Of a DNA stretch of 64,000 nucleotides, positions 16,541-25,490 are shown one piece after another. The DNA lies in NCBI RefSeq assembly GCF_900604385.1, contig NZ_LR027382.1, forward strand, positions 2,457,001 to 2,521,000, written 5' to 3'. The notes under the pieces are model-generated. The model was not told where the DNA came from and made no database searches. It worked only from the letters and a program-made list of their open reading frames with translations. Each line of letters begins with the position of its first letter. Within the stretch, counting starts at the first letter, position 1. A program made the translations under genes and the position numbers. The DNA comes from Alistipes megaguti. Lineage in GTDB: Bacteria > Bacteroidota > Bacteroidia > Bacteroidales > Rikenellaceae.

Positions 16541-17893
16541 CTATCGCACTTTCCGGAAGAGGCGCTCCCAGCGGATGTTCGACGGGAACTTTCGGTTGGC
16601 GTCGAGCGACAGCCAGACGAACGAGGCCTTGCCGACGATGTGGTCCTCGGGGACGAATCCCCAGAAGCGCGAGTCGGCCGAATTGTGGCGGTTGTCGCCC
16701 ATCATCCAGTAGTAATCCATGGCGAAGGTGTACTGCGAGGCAGGGGCTCCGTCGATGCGGATCACGCTGTCGCGCACTTCGAGCTCATGCCCTTCGTAGG
16801 CCTCGATGATGCGGCGGTACAAGGGCAGGTTTTCGGTCGTAAGCTCGACCGTGGCGCCCTTCTTCGGGATCCAGATCGGACCGTAGTTGTCCTGGCTCCA
16901 GCGGGCGTCGTTCCACTGCGGGAAGACGTCGGTCGAGGGCGAGTAGATGTATTTGCGTATGGAGATGACGTTGCTCGAGGCCTCGATCTTGCGGGCGGCC
17001 TCGTCGGTCAGCGACATGTAGTAGGCCGCACCGTTTCCGCTGTACTCCGTGATGCCGAGGTTGTCCAGTGCATACTGCGTGAAGGGGGCGTTGGTCTGTA
17101 CGATGTAGGAGCTTTGCAGTCCGGGTATGGGCTCCTGGGCCGTGCCGTTGACATAGACCTGTCCGTCGCGGATCACGAGCGAATCGCCGGGCAGCGCCAC
17201 GCAGCGCTTGATGTAGTTTTCGCGCTTGTCCACCGGGCGGCTGATGACCGTGTACTTTTCGTTGAGGCGTTTGCGTCCCTCCTCCTTGCCGAACGACTCC
17301 TCGAATCCGCGCAGCACGTCGTAGTAGGTCACCGACTGGTTTTCGAGCAGCACGGTGTCGCCGGCCGGGAAGTTGAAGACCACCACGTCGTTGCGGCGGA
17401 TGGGCTTGAGACCCTTCAGGCGGTGATAGGGCCATTTGATGGCCTCGGAAAAGGACTTTTTGGTCTGCGAGAAGGGCATCGTATGGTGGACGAACGGGAA
17501 CGACAGCGGCGTGTTGGGCATCTGGGGTCCGTAGGAGACCTTGCTCACGTAGAGGTAGTCGCCCACCAGGAGTGACTTCTCCATCGACGAGGTGGGGATC
17601 ACATACATCTGGAAGATGAAGATGTGCACGAGCGAAGCGACGACCGTGGCGAAGATGATGGCGTTGACCCACTCGTAGACAGTCTTGTAGACCTTGTTTT
17701 TCTGACACAACTCCGCATTGCGGTGCCAGACGTAGCGGTAGAAGAGCTTCGAGATGTAGAGGTCGTAGATGATCGGCAGTCCGAGGAGCAGCCAGAGGTT
17801 TCCGGTCCAGACGACGAACCAGAGGGTATAAAGCAGGGCCGAAAAGGTGAATCCGACCCACTTGTTACCGAAAAAAGCCTTGATTTTTTGCAT
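16541..17893 (-). CDS. lepB: Signal peptidase I
   Basis: A 450-aa inner-membrane serine protease that removes signal peptides from exported proteins. Hydrophobic segments near residues 10-40 and 65-85 anchor it. The catalytic Ser lies in PTSSMEKSLLVGD (about residues 101-113) and the general-base Lys in IKRCVALPGDSL. The family box GDNRHNSADSRFWG is near residue 400. The domain between Lys and the final box is enlarged, as in other Bacteroidetes signal peptidases. dapB is 19 bases upstream and yigZ 3 bases downstream. Confidence 0.95.
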   Translation of the reverse strand: MQKIKAFFGNKWVGFTFSALLYTLWFVVWTGNLWLLLGLPIIYDLYISKLFYRYVWHRNAELCQKNKVYKTVYEWVNAIIFATVVASLVHIFIFQMYVIPTSSMEKSLLVGDYLYVSKVSYGPQMPNTPLSFPFVHHTMPFSQTKKSFSEAIKWPYHRLKGLKPIRRNDVVVFNFPAGDTVLLENQSVTYYDVLRGFEESFGKEEGRKRLNEKYTVISRPVDKRENYIKRCVALPGDSLVIRDGQVYVNGTAQEPIPGLQSSYIVQTNAPFTQYALDNLGITEYSGNGAAYYMSLTDEAARKIEASSNVISIRKYIYSPSTDVFPQWNDARWSQDNYGPIWIPKKGATVELTTENLPLYRRIIEAYEGHELEVRDSVIRIDGAPASQYTFAMDYYWMMGDNRHNSADSRFWGFVPEDHIVGKASFVWLSLDANRKFPSNIRWERLFRKVR

Positions 17894-17912
17894 CTTGTAG
17901 CGATTGTTTCAA

Positions 17913-18671
17913 CTATTTCAACAGGTCGTCCATGCCGTAGACGCCCCGCTTTCCGCAGAGGAATTCGGCGGCGACGACCGCACCCTGGGCCAGCGTGCGG
18001 CGGTTCTTGATTTCGTGGCGCAGTTCGAGACGATCGTCCTCCGACTCGTAGGTCACGGTGTGGATGCCCGGGACCATACCCTCGCGTACCGAACGGATTT
18101 CGATGCAGTCGGCCGGCGTATCTTTGCTGTGCTCGACGCGGTTTGTTGCGTGTTCGATGCCGGGGGCGTAGTTCACCCAGCCGGATTTGCCCGGGAGGTT
18201 CTCGATGATCCCCTCGGCCAGCGTGATGGCCGTACCGCTCGGGGCATCCTTCTTCTGGGTGTGGTGCACCTCCTCGATGCGGACGCTGTACCCGCCTCCG
18301 ACACGCCCCACAAGAGCGGCCAGCTGGCGGTTGAGGCGGAACATCAGATTCACGCCCAGGCAGTAGTTCGAGGCGTAGAACATCGCTCCGCCGCGTTCGC
18401 GGCAGAGATCCTGCAGTTCGGCCAGACGGTCGGTCCAGCCCGTGGTGCCGCTCACGACGGCCACGCCGCACTCCAGACAGGTGCGGATATTGTCGTAGGC
18501 CGTGGCCGGGGTGGTGAACTCCAGCGCCACGTCGACTCCTGCGAGGTGTGCGGCATCCAGTTCACCGACGTTCGCCTGATCGACGATCAGCCGGACCTCG
18601 TGTCCCCGTTCGCGGAGGATTCGTTCGATTTCGCGGCCCATCTTGCCGTATCCGATGATTGCAGCCTTCAT
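17913..18671 (-). CDS. dapB: 4-hydroxy-tetrahydrodipicolinate reductase
   Basis: A 252-aa enzyme that reduces hydroxy-tetrahydrodipicolinate with NAD(P)H in the lysine/meso-diaminopimelate pathway. The nucleotide-binding GYGKMG is at about residues 7-12. The catalytic region EVHHTQKKDAPSGTAITLAE includes the His and Lys used in catalysis and the substrate-phosphate-like loop. The ATG at 18669-18671 gives MKAAIIGYG; the open frame extending to 19361 runs antisense to truA and is rejected. It is the first gene of a dapB-lepB-yigZ run and divergent from truA. Confidence 0.96.
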   Translation of the reverse strand: MKAAIIGYGKMGREIERILRERGHEVRLIVDQANVGELDAAHLAGVDVALEFTTPATAYDNIRTCLECGVAVVSGTTGWTDRLAELQDLCRERGGAMFYASNYCLGVNLMFRLNRQLAALVGRVGGGYSVRIEEVHHTQKKDAPSGTAITLAEGIIENLPGKSGWVNYAPGIEHATNRVEHSKDTPADCIEIRSVREGMVPGIHTVTYESEDDRLELRHEIKNRRTLAQGAVVAAEFLCGKRGVYGMDDLLK

Positions 18672-18700
18672 AGTGTCTCGTTCGAAAAATTCGGTTCCGA

Positions 18701-18708
18701 CAAAGATA
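18701..18708 (-). promoter_or_regulatory. Putative -7 box for dapB
   Basis: The minus strand reads TATCTTTG, an exact TAnnTTTG match, 29 bases before the dapB ATG. The -33 position is not convincing. Confidence 0.5.
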
Positions 18709-18811
18709 CGAATAAATTTGCAAACTGAACGTCGCGGGCGGTGTTTATCGTATGCCGCGGGGCGGGATCTTTTTCCGGCAGGGCGCTTTGCGTCAAAAAC
18801 GCCGCCGGAGG

Positions 18812-18843
18812 TTTGTCGTGGTCCGCGACTTTCGCTATCTTTG
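18812..18843 (+). promoter_or_regulatory. Bacteroidetes promoter of truA
   Basis: TTTG at 18812-18815 (-33) is separated by exactly 20 bases from TATCTTTG at 18836-18843 (-7). Both match the Bacteroidetes housekeeping consensus. The truA ATG follows 17 bases later, giving a very short leader. Confidence 0.75.
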
Positions 18844-18860
18844 TCGGAAAAATACCTCCC

Positions 18861-19628
18861 ATGCGTTATTTCATCGAACTCCGCTATCTGGGGGCCGCCT
18901 ACTGCGGGTGGCAGCGGCAACCCGACCAGCCGTCGGTGCAGCAGACCCTCGAACGGGCCCTGACAACGTTGCTGCGCGAACCGGTTGAGGTGACCGGGGC
19001 GGGCCGCACCGATACGGGGGTCAATGCCTCTTATTATGTGGCGCATTTCGACCTCGGCCGGCCGATCGACCATCCCGAACAGGTGGTCTACAAGGCGAAT
19101 TTCCTGCTTCCGGGCGACATTTCGGTCTGGAGCCTTACGCCCGTGGCCGACGATGCCCACGCCCGCTTCCACGCCCGCGAGCGCGAGTACCGCTACTATA
19201 TCGAACCGCACAAAAACCCCTTCACGCGTCATCTGACGTGGCAGTACTACGTGCCGCTGGACCTCGAGCGGATGAACCGTGCGGCGGCCCTGCTGCTCGA
19301 GTTCGAGGATTTCACCTCGTTTGCCAAGCTCAATTCGAACAACAAGACCAATATCTGCCACGTGCGACAGGCCCGCTGGACGGTCGACGAACGGGGTGTG
19401 CTGTGCTTCACGATCCGCGCGGACCGCTTCCTGCGCAACATGGTACGGTCGATCGTCGGGACGCTGGTCGACGTGGGCCGGGGGCGTTATACGCCGGAGG
19501 ATTTTCGTGCGATTGTTGCCAGCCGCGACCTTTCGCGGTCGAGTGCCGGGGCTCCGGCGCAGGGGCTCTTCCTGAGCGACGTGCGCTACCCTGCCGAGAT
19601 CTTCACCGGCTTAAGAAGCCGGTTCTAG
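18861..19628 (+). CDS. truA: tRNA pseudouridine(38-40) synthase TruA
   Basis: A 255-aa pseudouridine synthase modifying positions 38-40 of the tRNA anticodon arm. The catalytic Asp lies in GAGRTDTGVNA (about residues 49-59). Other family blocks are YCGWQRQP near residue 15, NKTNICHVRQARW and FLRNMVRSIVGTLVDVG. The ATG at 18861 (MRYFIELRY) lies right after the promoter; the open frame from 18741 would start upstream of it. The last codons and the stop (GLRSRF then TAG) lie inside a copy of an interspersed intergenic repeat. Confidence 0.95.
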   Translation: MRYFIELRYLGAAYCGWQRQPDQPSVQQTLERALTTLLREPVEVTGAGRTDTGVNASYYVAHFDLGRPIDHPEQVVYKANFLLPGDISVWSLTPVADDAHARFHAREREYRYYIEPHKNPFTRHLTWQYYVPLDLERMNRAAALLLEFEDFTSFAKLNSNNKTNICHVRQARWTVDERGVLCFTIRADRFLRNMVRSIVGTLVDVGRGRYTPEDFRAIVASRDLSRSSAGAPAQGLFLSDVRYPAEIFTGLRSRF

Positions 19629-19740
19629 GGGCGCCGGTCCAAGAGACCGGTTTTAAGGGCGGCCGGGCCTTACCGGGTTTCAGAAGCAAATAACCGCTCC
19701 CGCCCCTCCGGATTTCAGCACCAAACGGCTGTTCCCGAAC
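19611..19740 (-). repeat. Interspersed ~65-bp repeat, inverted copies after truA
   Basis: The sequence from about 19611 reads taagaagccggttct, then aagagaccggtttta at 19648 and ccttaccgggtttcag at about 19670. These are the reverse complement of the units at 26.4-26.9 kb, at roughly 80 percent identity by eye. A more decayed copy follows (ggatttcagcaccaaacggc). The truA stop codon lies within the first copy. The region up to 19853 holds no gene. Confidence 0.75.
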
Positions 19741-19781
19741 CTCCGAATACCAATAGCCCTCCCCCCCCCACAAATACACAA

Positions 19782-19806
19782 GAGCCACCCCGACAAAGGG
19801 TGGCTC
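19782..19806. terminator. Hairpin between truA and lpdA
   Basis: Perfect 9-base arms gagccaccc (19782-19790) and gggtggctc (19798-19806) with a 7-base loop lie 47 bases past the lpdA stop. They can terminate lpdA (minus) and possibly truA (plus). Confidence 0.6.
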
Positions 19807-19853
19807 CCGTATTTATATAGGGATAGGGACAAGCGGTTTTCCGCCGGCCTTCG

Positions 19854-21230
19854 TCAGAGATGAATGGCAGCTCCGAGGGCCGCTTCGGCCGCCTCCATCA
19901 CCCCTTCGTTCATCGTCGGATGGGCGTGGATCGTACGGGCGATCTGGTGGGCCGTGGCGCCCAGACGGCGGGCCAGGGTCGGTTCGGCCAGCATCTCCGT
20001 TACGGAGGCGCCGACCAGATGGGCTCCCAGCAGGTGATCCTCCTCGTCGAAGATCAGCTTCACGAATCCGTCGCGATCCCCCGCGGCCGTAGCCTTGCCC
20101 GAGGCCGTGAAGGGGAAGCGGCCGATCTTGACTGCCAGACCGCGTTCGACGGCCTGCTGCTCGGTCATCCCGACGGAAGCCACCTCGGGTTGCGTGAAGA
20201 CGCACGACGGGATGGTCGAGTAGTCGACCGGTTCGGGTGCAAGGCCGCAGATGGCCTCCACGCAGCAGATGCCCTCGGCCGAGGCCACATGGGCCAGCGC
20301 CGGTCCTGGCACAATGTCGCCGATGGCGTAGATGCCCGGGACGTTGGTCCGGTAGAAGGGGTCAACCTTGATTTTGCCGCGCTCGACCTCGACACCCAGC
20401 TCCTCGAGGCCGATCCCCTCGATGTTCGGCTGAATGCCCACGGCCGACAGCACGACATCGGCCGAGAGGGTCTCGGCACCCTTCCTGCCCTCGATCTCCA
20501 CGTCGCAACGCCCCTCGGCGTTGACGCTCACCCGCTTGACGGTCGTCCCGACGAGCACTGCGGCGCGCATCTTGCGGAAGGCGCGCTCCATGGCCTTCGA
20601 AACCTCCTCGTCCTCGAGGGGCATCATCCGCGGAAGATACTCGATGACCGTTACCTTGACGCCCAGCGCGGCGTAGAACCAGGCCAGCTCGCTGCCGATG
20701 GCTCCCGAACCGACGACGATCATCGTCTCGGGCAGCCGGGTCATGGCCAGCGCCTGTCGCGAGGTGATCACCCGCTCGCCGTCGACGGGCATGAAGGGCA
20801 TCTCGCGCGGACGGGCTCCGGTGGCCAGGATGATGTGGTCGGCCTCATACTCCGTGCCGTCGACGTCGACCCGGCCCGGTGTCGTGAGGCGGCCGAAGCC
20901 CGCAATCAGGTCGATGCCGTTCTTCTTGAGCAGGAACTGTACGCCGCGCGACATGGTTTCGGCCACGGTGCGCGAGCGGGCGACGATCTTTTCGAGATTC
21001 GGGCGGACCGTGCCGTCGACCTCGAGTCCGTACTGTTCGGCGTGGCTGCAGTAGCCGAAGACTTGGGCGCTTTTCAGCAGCGCCTTGGTGGGGATGCAGC
21101 CCCAGTTGAGGCAGACGCCGCCCACATCGGCCCGCTCCACGAGGGCCACCTTGCGGCCCAGTTGCGCGGCTCGGATGGCGGCCACATATCCGCCGGGGCC
21201 GCTGCCGACGATCAGAATGTCGTATTTCAT
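19854..21230 (-). CDS. lpdA: Dihydrolipoyl dehydrogenase
   Basis: A 458-aa FAD flavoprotein that reoxidises dihydrolipoyl groups of 2-oxoacid dehydrogenases or the glycine cleavage system with NAD+. The FAD-binding GSGPGGY is at residues 8-14. The redox disulfide is in GGVCLNWGCIPTK (about 36-48). The NAD-binding GSGAIGSELA is near residue 175, and the C-terminal His-Glu pair is in HAHPTMNEG. The ATG at 21228-21230 is chosen over one seven codons upstream because it begins MKYDILIVGSG. No other subunit of a lipoyl complex is adjacent. Confidence 0.94.
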   Translation of the reverse strand: MKYDILIVGSGPGGYVAAIRAAQLGRKVALVERADVGGVCLNWGCIPTKALLKSAQVFGYCSHAEQYGLEVDGTVRPNLEKIVARSRTVAETMSRGVQFLLKKNGIDLIAGFGRLTTPGRVDVDGTEYEADHIILATGARPREMPFMPVDGERVITSRQALAMTRLPETMIVVGSGAIGSELAWFYAALGVKVTVIEYLPRMMPLEDEEVSKAMERAFRKMRAAVLVGTTVKRVSVNAEGRCDVEIEGRKGAETLSADVVLSAVGIQPNIEGIGLEELGVEVERGKIKVDPFYRTNVPGIYAIGDIVPGPALAHVASAEGICCVEAICGLAPEPVDYSTIPSCVFTQPEVASVGMTEQQAVERGLAVKIGRFPFTASGKATAAGDRDGFVKLIFDEEDHLLGAHLVGASVTEMLAEPTLARRLGATAHQIARTIHAHPTMNEGVMEAAEAALGAAIHL

Positions 21231-21266
21231 CTTTGTTCGTTTAAGGTTCAAGGTCGATTTCGGAGG

Positions 21267-22964
21267 CTATTTGCGGACGCGCAGCACCTCGCCGTTATCG
21301 GCGGCCACGGCCCGTTTCCACTTTTCGTTGTAGCCCGGGAACTGGATTCGGTCGGGAATCTGACGGCCGTTTCCGTTGTCGACGAAGTGGGCCGCCGAGC
21401 CGTCGCCGTCGAGGAACGACAGCACGTCGCCGTGTTCGCTCTTGACGTTGCCGTCCATGTACTTGACCAGCAGATAGCCGTTCAGCCGCTGCCAGCGGTC
21501 GAACAATTCCTGGGCCGTTACGACGCTCACCTCGGTGAGGTAGTTGCGGCGGGCCTCCGCCGACATCTTGCCGATGCGGGCCGGCAGGGTCTCCATCTCC
21601 TCGAGGCGGGTATTTTCCCACTGGTCGGTGACCTTGCGGATATCGGCCGAGATCATGTCGTAGCGCATGTAGGCGAAGTTCGTGGTGCGGTTGAAGAGCC
21701 AGAAGGCCGACGTGGGCGAATATTCGAGCATCGAGCCGTTGCCCTCGCGGAAGCACTCGGGCACCTCCTGCGCCGAGCAGAAGATCGGCGTCAGACACGA
21801 CGTGGCGGCATCGTCGACCCCGAACCACAGAATGCCCGTATCGGCCGGACGGTCCGCACGGGCCTGGCCGACGAACCAGAAACCGGTCTGCTGCGTGGCC
21901 GTGGCGCGCTCGTTGAGATACTCCACGCCGTCGACTTCGAACGTCATCGGACGCCAGCGGTAGGGACAGTTGTGGCCGCCGGCACCGAGATCCTTCGTCA
22001 TGTCCATCGGGGTTCCTTCGTAGTGGTCGCGCATGCAGTCGAAGAGCTGTTTGGGCGAGACCTTGTGTGCGGGTTTCACCCACAGCGGCAGCCGCTTCTG
22101 GAGGTTGTAGCCCATGGCGTAGTCCTCGTATTCGTCCATGCCGTCGGCCACCGTGCGGAAGAAGGCCCACACGCGGGCGTCACAGCTGCGTACGGTGCTG
22201 AAATCGGCCGGGCAGTAGGCGTCGGCGAAGCTGAACTCCTCGTCCGTGCCGTCGAAGTAGCCCATTTCGCGGGCGAACTCCACCACGTCGGGGGCATAGA
22301 GACAGTTTTCGGGGTCATCCTTCGGGAAGGTGGTGATGCGGGCCTGGTTGGCGTGTCCCGAGACGTAGCCGTCGGGGATGCGGCGGGCCACCCAGACGAT
22401 GCCGCGGCGGGCGTTGCCCCCCTTGCCGTCGTCCTTGTAGCCCTTGCCGATGAACTCCATGATCCAGGCTTCGTTCGGATCGGCGATCGAGAACGACTCG
22501 CCGCTCGAGGCGTAGCCCCAGGTATTGGCCAGTTCGGCAATCACGCCGATGGCTTCGCGGGCCGTACGGGCGCGCTGCAGGGCGATGTAGATCAGCGAAC
22601 CGTAGTCGATGCGGCCCGTGGTGTCGACGAGCTCTTCGCGGCCGCCGTAGGTCGTTTCGCCGATGATGAGCGAGTGTTCGTTCATGTTGCCCACGGTGGA
22701 CCACGTCTGGCGGATCTGCGGGATGTCGCACAGATAGCGGCCCGTATCCCATTCATAGACGGGCAGCATGGCGCCTTTTGCGTGTTTGCCGCCGGGGGTG
22801 TGGTAGAGGGCACCGTAGAGGGCGTGCGAATCGGCTGCATAGGTCACCATGACCGAACCGTCGGTCGAGGCGCCCCGCGTGACGATGAAGTTGGTGCAGG
22901 CCGACACCGCACCGTAGGTGGCCACGGCGGCGAAGGCTGCAAGCATCAATCGGAATTTTTTCAT
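21267..22964 (-). CDS. C69 family dipeptidase (secreted)
   Basis: A 565-aa N-terminal-nucleophile peptidase. The signal peptide MKKFRLMLAAFAAVATYG is followed by AVSACTNFIVTRGASTDGSV. The Cys of ACTNF is the expected nucleophile exposed by processing, as in C69/PepD dipeptidases. Further family features are ADPNEAWIMEFIGKG and DVVEFARE. It should cleave dipeptides in the periplasm or at the surface, feeding amino acids to an asaccharolytic or peptide-using lifestyle. It is divergent from a lipoprotein gene and 36 bases upstream of lpdA, perhaps co-transcribed with it. Confidence 0.92.
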   Translation of the reverse strand: MKKFRLMLAAFAAVATYGAVSACTNFIVTRGASTDGSVMVTYAADSHALYGALYHTPGGKHAKGAMLPVYEWDTGRYLCDIPQIRQTWSTVGNMNEHSLIIGETTYGGREELVDTTGRIDYGSLIYIALQRARTAREAIGVIAELANTWGYASSGESFSIADPNEAWIMEFIGKGYKDDGKGGNARRGIVWVARRIPDGYVSGHANQARITTFPKDDPENCLYAPDVVEFAREMGYFDGTDEEFSFADAYCPADFSTVRSCDARVWAFFRTVADGMDEYEDYAMGYNLQKRLPLWVKPAHKVSPKQLFDCMRDHYEGTPMDMTKDLGAGGHNCPYRWRPMTFEVDGVEYLNERATATQQTGFWFVGQARADRPADTGILWFGVDDAATSCLTPIFCSAQEVPECFREGNGSMLEYSPTSAFWLFNRTTNFAYMRYDMISADIRKVTDQWENTRLEEMETLPARIGKMSAEARRNYLTEVSVVTAQELFDRWQRLNGYLLVKYMDGNVKSEHGDVLSFLDGDGSAAHFVDNGNGRQIPDRIQFPGYNEKWKRAVAADNGEVLRVRK

Positions 22965-23065
22965 GTTTTTTCGGGTTTAGCTCGGTAAAGATAGTGAAAG
23001 TCGGGCGCCGGGACAAATCAAAACACACTTTTCGATGTGTCGGTGTTCGCGCGGTGCCGGGCGGT

Positions 23066-23073
23066 CAAAGATA
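23066..23073 (-). promoter_or_regulatory. Putative -7 box for the C69 dipeptidase
   Basis: The minus strand reads TATCTTTG, an exact TAnnTTTG match, about 100 bases upstream of the dipeptidase ATG. A weaker TATCTTTA lies closer, near 22986-22993. Confidence 0.4.
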
Positions 23074-23092
23074 GAAAAAAGCGGCGAAAACC

Positions 23093-23123
23093 TTGCACAA
23101 CCCGGCTCAAAATCCGATCTTTG
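23093..23123 (+). promoter_or_regulatory. Putative promoter of the 23.2-kb lipoprotein gene
   Basis: TTG at 23093-23095 lies 20 bases before GATCTTTG at 23116-23123, one mismatch from TAnnTTTG. The spacing is canonical, and the ATG is 79 bases downstream. Confidence 0.45.
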
Positions 23124-23202
23124 TGATCGAGCCCCGCCGTCCGGCAAGGCGACGGAGCCCTGTCCGGCGTGTGTAAATCCCTGAAAATCCCTGAAAACGA
23201 AC

Positions 23203-24453
23203 ATGTGGAAAATTACGATAGGTGTGCTGTTGTGCGCTCTGCTTGCAGGGTGCGGCCTGAAGGTGGAGCATCCGGCCGAAGAGCTGGTGACGGAGGTCGA
23301 GATGCCCGCGGGCGAACGCTTCACCCCGGGTGACGAGGTGACGGTCCGAGCCGTCGGCTTCGAGGCCGCGGACGAGATCTGGTTCGATATTGCCTGGACC
23401 GATGGCACGGAGGATTTTGCCCCGAGCGGTACGGCCCGGGGCCTCCGGGGAACGGTGACCGGCCGCACCGACACGTCGATCAGCTTCCTCGTTCCGGGGC
23501 ACTACCCTCCTGCAACGGTCTCCGTGCTGCTCTTCCGCAACGGGGTCTTCCAGACGCTGGGGACGATTCGCACCGACGACGGCGTCCGTCACGAAATCTC
23601 GCTCCATACGCTGTCGGCGATCCCCGGCGGCGGAACCATCGTGGCCCGTTATCCGATGTACGGATCGGCTGCCCTGCGGGATGAGGAGTTCCCGAGCGAT
23701 CTGACGCTGGAGTGCGTCGTCGGCCGCTTCGGCCCGGGCACGGCCTGCGGTATAGCCGACGGACAACTCGTCGAATTGGATCTGGTGACCCGTCAGACGG
23801 AGATTCAGGGCGAAGGGTGTCTGCTTGTGGGGGCGGCTTCCGAATCGACCGTAGCCGGGCTCTTCGTCCGCGACGACAGGCTTTGCTTCTCCGGCGGTTC
23901 CCTCCCCCGCGCATGGCAGCTGCCCGAAGGGGTCACCGCCGACCGCATCGTCCGCCAACCCTTTGCCTTTGCATTCAACGCCCTGCTGCTTGCCGTGCGC
24001 AACGACGACGGTACGCTCTCGCCGCTCGTCCTGCCGTTGTCGAGCTCCCGGGCATTGCTCGGCCCGGCCGTCGAGTCGAAGACGCTGCTCCCCTACTGGA
24101 TGATGAAGCCCGCCGCCGACAACCTCTCGAAATGGGAGCGTGTGGGCGGTTATGCCGTGCTGCATGACGATCTCACCTGGTTCCAGCCGCTCGACCCTGC
24201 GACGCTCACGCTGGCGCCGACCCTCGGGGAGGCCGACCTTCTGGTCGAGGGACGGGTGCTGTCGATGACCCAGTGCATGCTTCCGGCCGAGGCGGGCGAT
24301 GCCGATCCGCAACCTGCGGTCCGAATCGGCGTGCTGACCGACACCGACGGTCGGCACGAGGTCTGGGTCTACGATCCGCAACGGGCCTCGGGATCGCTCG
24401 TGCTGGGGGATGTCGACCTCTTTGCCGTCCGCGGGATCTTTTTTGCGCGTTAA
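23203..24453 (+). CDS. Lipoprotein of unknown function
   Basis: A 416-aa protein. MWKITIGVLLCALLAGCG is a lipoprotein signal with lipobox LAGC (Cys at residue 17). The next ~90 residues look beta-sandwich-like, resembling an IPT/TIG or Ig fold (GDEVTVRAVGFEAADEIWFD), and end in SISFLVPGHYPPATVSV. The rest is beta-strand-rich with no motif I recognise, possibly a propeller. It has no operon partner: a C69 peptidase is divergent and yggS is 243 bases downstream. A surface or periplasmic binding role is a guess. Confidence 0.8.
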   Translation: MWKITIGVLLCALLAGCGLKVEHPAEELVTEVEMPAGERFTPGDEVTVRAVGFEAADEIWFDIAWTDGTEDFAPSGTARGLRGTVTGRTDTSISFLVPGHYPPATVSVLLFRNGVFQTLGTIRTDDGVRHEISLHTLSAIPGGGTIVARYPMYGSAALRDEEFPSDLTLECVVGRFGPGTACGIADGQLVELDLVTRQTEIQGEGCLLVGAASESTVAGLFVRDDRLCFSGGSLPRAWQLPEGVTADRIVRQPFAFAFNALLLAVRNDDGTLSPLVLPLSSSRALLGPAVESKTLLPYWMMKPAADNLSKWERVGGYAVLHDDLTWFQPLDPATLTLAPTLGEADLLVEGRVLSMTQCMLPAEAGDADPQPAVRIGVLTDTDGRHEVWVYDPQRASGSLVLGDVDLFAVRGIFFAR

Positions 24454-24696
24454 CGCCGGTCCGAACTCCCTTGCTGATGCGGCAGGAACGTGCCCTCCGA
24501 TGCTTCCGATGCTGTCGTACGGAGATCTTGCCGCTGTCGGACGGTGTCTTCCGACTCTTTGCGGCAAAGCAGCCCTCGCACCCCAAAGTGGCGGGAGGTT
24601 GGACGGTGACTGAAAGTCCGAGGCGCGCTTTTTTTCGGCCGAGGCGATCCGTCCTGCCGGATTTTTGCCTAATTTTACGTCGAAAATAACACTACC

Positions 24697-25365
24697 ATGT
24701 CGGAAATCGCAACCCATCTGGCACATATCCGCGAAACCCTCCCGGCGGGGGTGACGCTCGTTGCCGTATCGAAAACCCACCCTGCGGAGATGATCCGCGA
24801 GGCCTACGAAGCCGGTCAGCGCATCTTCGGCGAAAGCCGCCCCCAGGAACTGCGCGAGAAGTACGAGACGCTGCCCCGGGATATCGAGTGGCACATGATC
24901 GGCCACCTGCAGACCAACAAGATCAAATACATCGCGCCGTTCGTGGCGATGATTCAGTCGGTGGACAGCGCACGGCTGGTTGAGGCCATCCAGAAAGAGG
25001 CGGCCAAGTGCGGCCGCGTGATCGACATCCTGCTCGAGATCCACGTCGCCGCCGAGGAGACCAAGACGGGCTGGGATCCGGCCGAACTGCACGACTACCT
25101 CGCCACGAACCCCTTTGCCGCGCTGCCCAACCTGCGCGTGCGCGGCGTGATGGGCATCGCCACCAACACCGACGACGAGGCGGTCATCCGCCGCGATTTC
25201 GACGCGCTGCGCCACTGCTTCGAGGAGCTGCGTCCGCGCTTCGGCGAGGCGTTCGACACCCTCTCGATGGGCATGTCGCACGACTACCGGCTGGCCATTG
25301 CGTGCGGTTCGACGATGGTGCGTGTCGGCTCGTCGATCTTCGGCGAACGCGACTACTCGAAATGA
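24697..25365 (+). CDS. YggS family PLP-binding protein (PLP homeostasis)
   Basis: A 222-aa alanine-racemase-fold protein that binds pyridoxal phosphate and affects vitamin B6 and amino-acid homeostasis, with no proven catalytic reaction. The PLP lysine is in VAVSKTHP (about residues 23-30). Family blocks FGESRPQELREKY, WHMIGHLQTNK and SMGMSHDYRLAI are intact, and the C-terminal phosphate-binding region ends RVGSSIFG. The length is normal. proC follows 125 bases downstream on the same strand; yggS-proC neighbourhood is common in bacteria. Confidence 0.94.
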   Translation: MSEIATHLAHIRETLPAGVTLVAVSKTHPAEMIREAYEAGQRIFGESRPQELREKYETLPRDIEWHMIGHLQTNKIKYIAPFVAMIQSVDSARLVEAIQKEAAKCGRVIDILLEIHVAAEETKTGWDPAELHDYLATNPFAALPNLRVRGVMGIATNTDDEAVIRRDFDALRHCFEELRPRFGEAFDTLSMGMSHDYRLAIACGSTMVRVGSSIFGERDYSK

Positions 25366-25490
25366 TTCGTTTCAGAACCGTACCCGAAGCGGAAAGCGGC
25401 CCGTATCGGCTGCTCTGAACCGGCGCGGAGCCGGTGATTCACCGCCGTCGCCCGCCTCTCGAACAACGTAACTTATTTTATTATATGCAT

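Noticed and set aside
19860..22988. Long plus-strand frame opposite lpdA and the C69 dipeptidase
   Set aside because: Shadow of genes with intact catalytic motifs on the minus strand.
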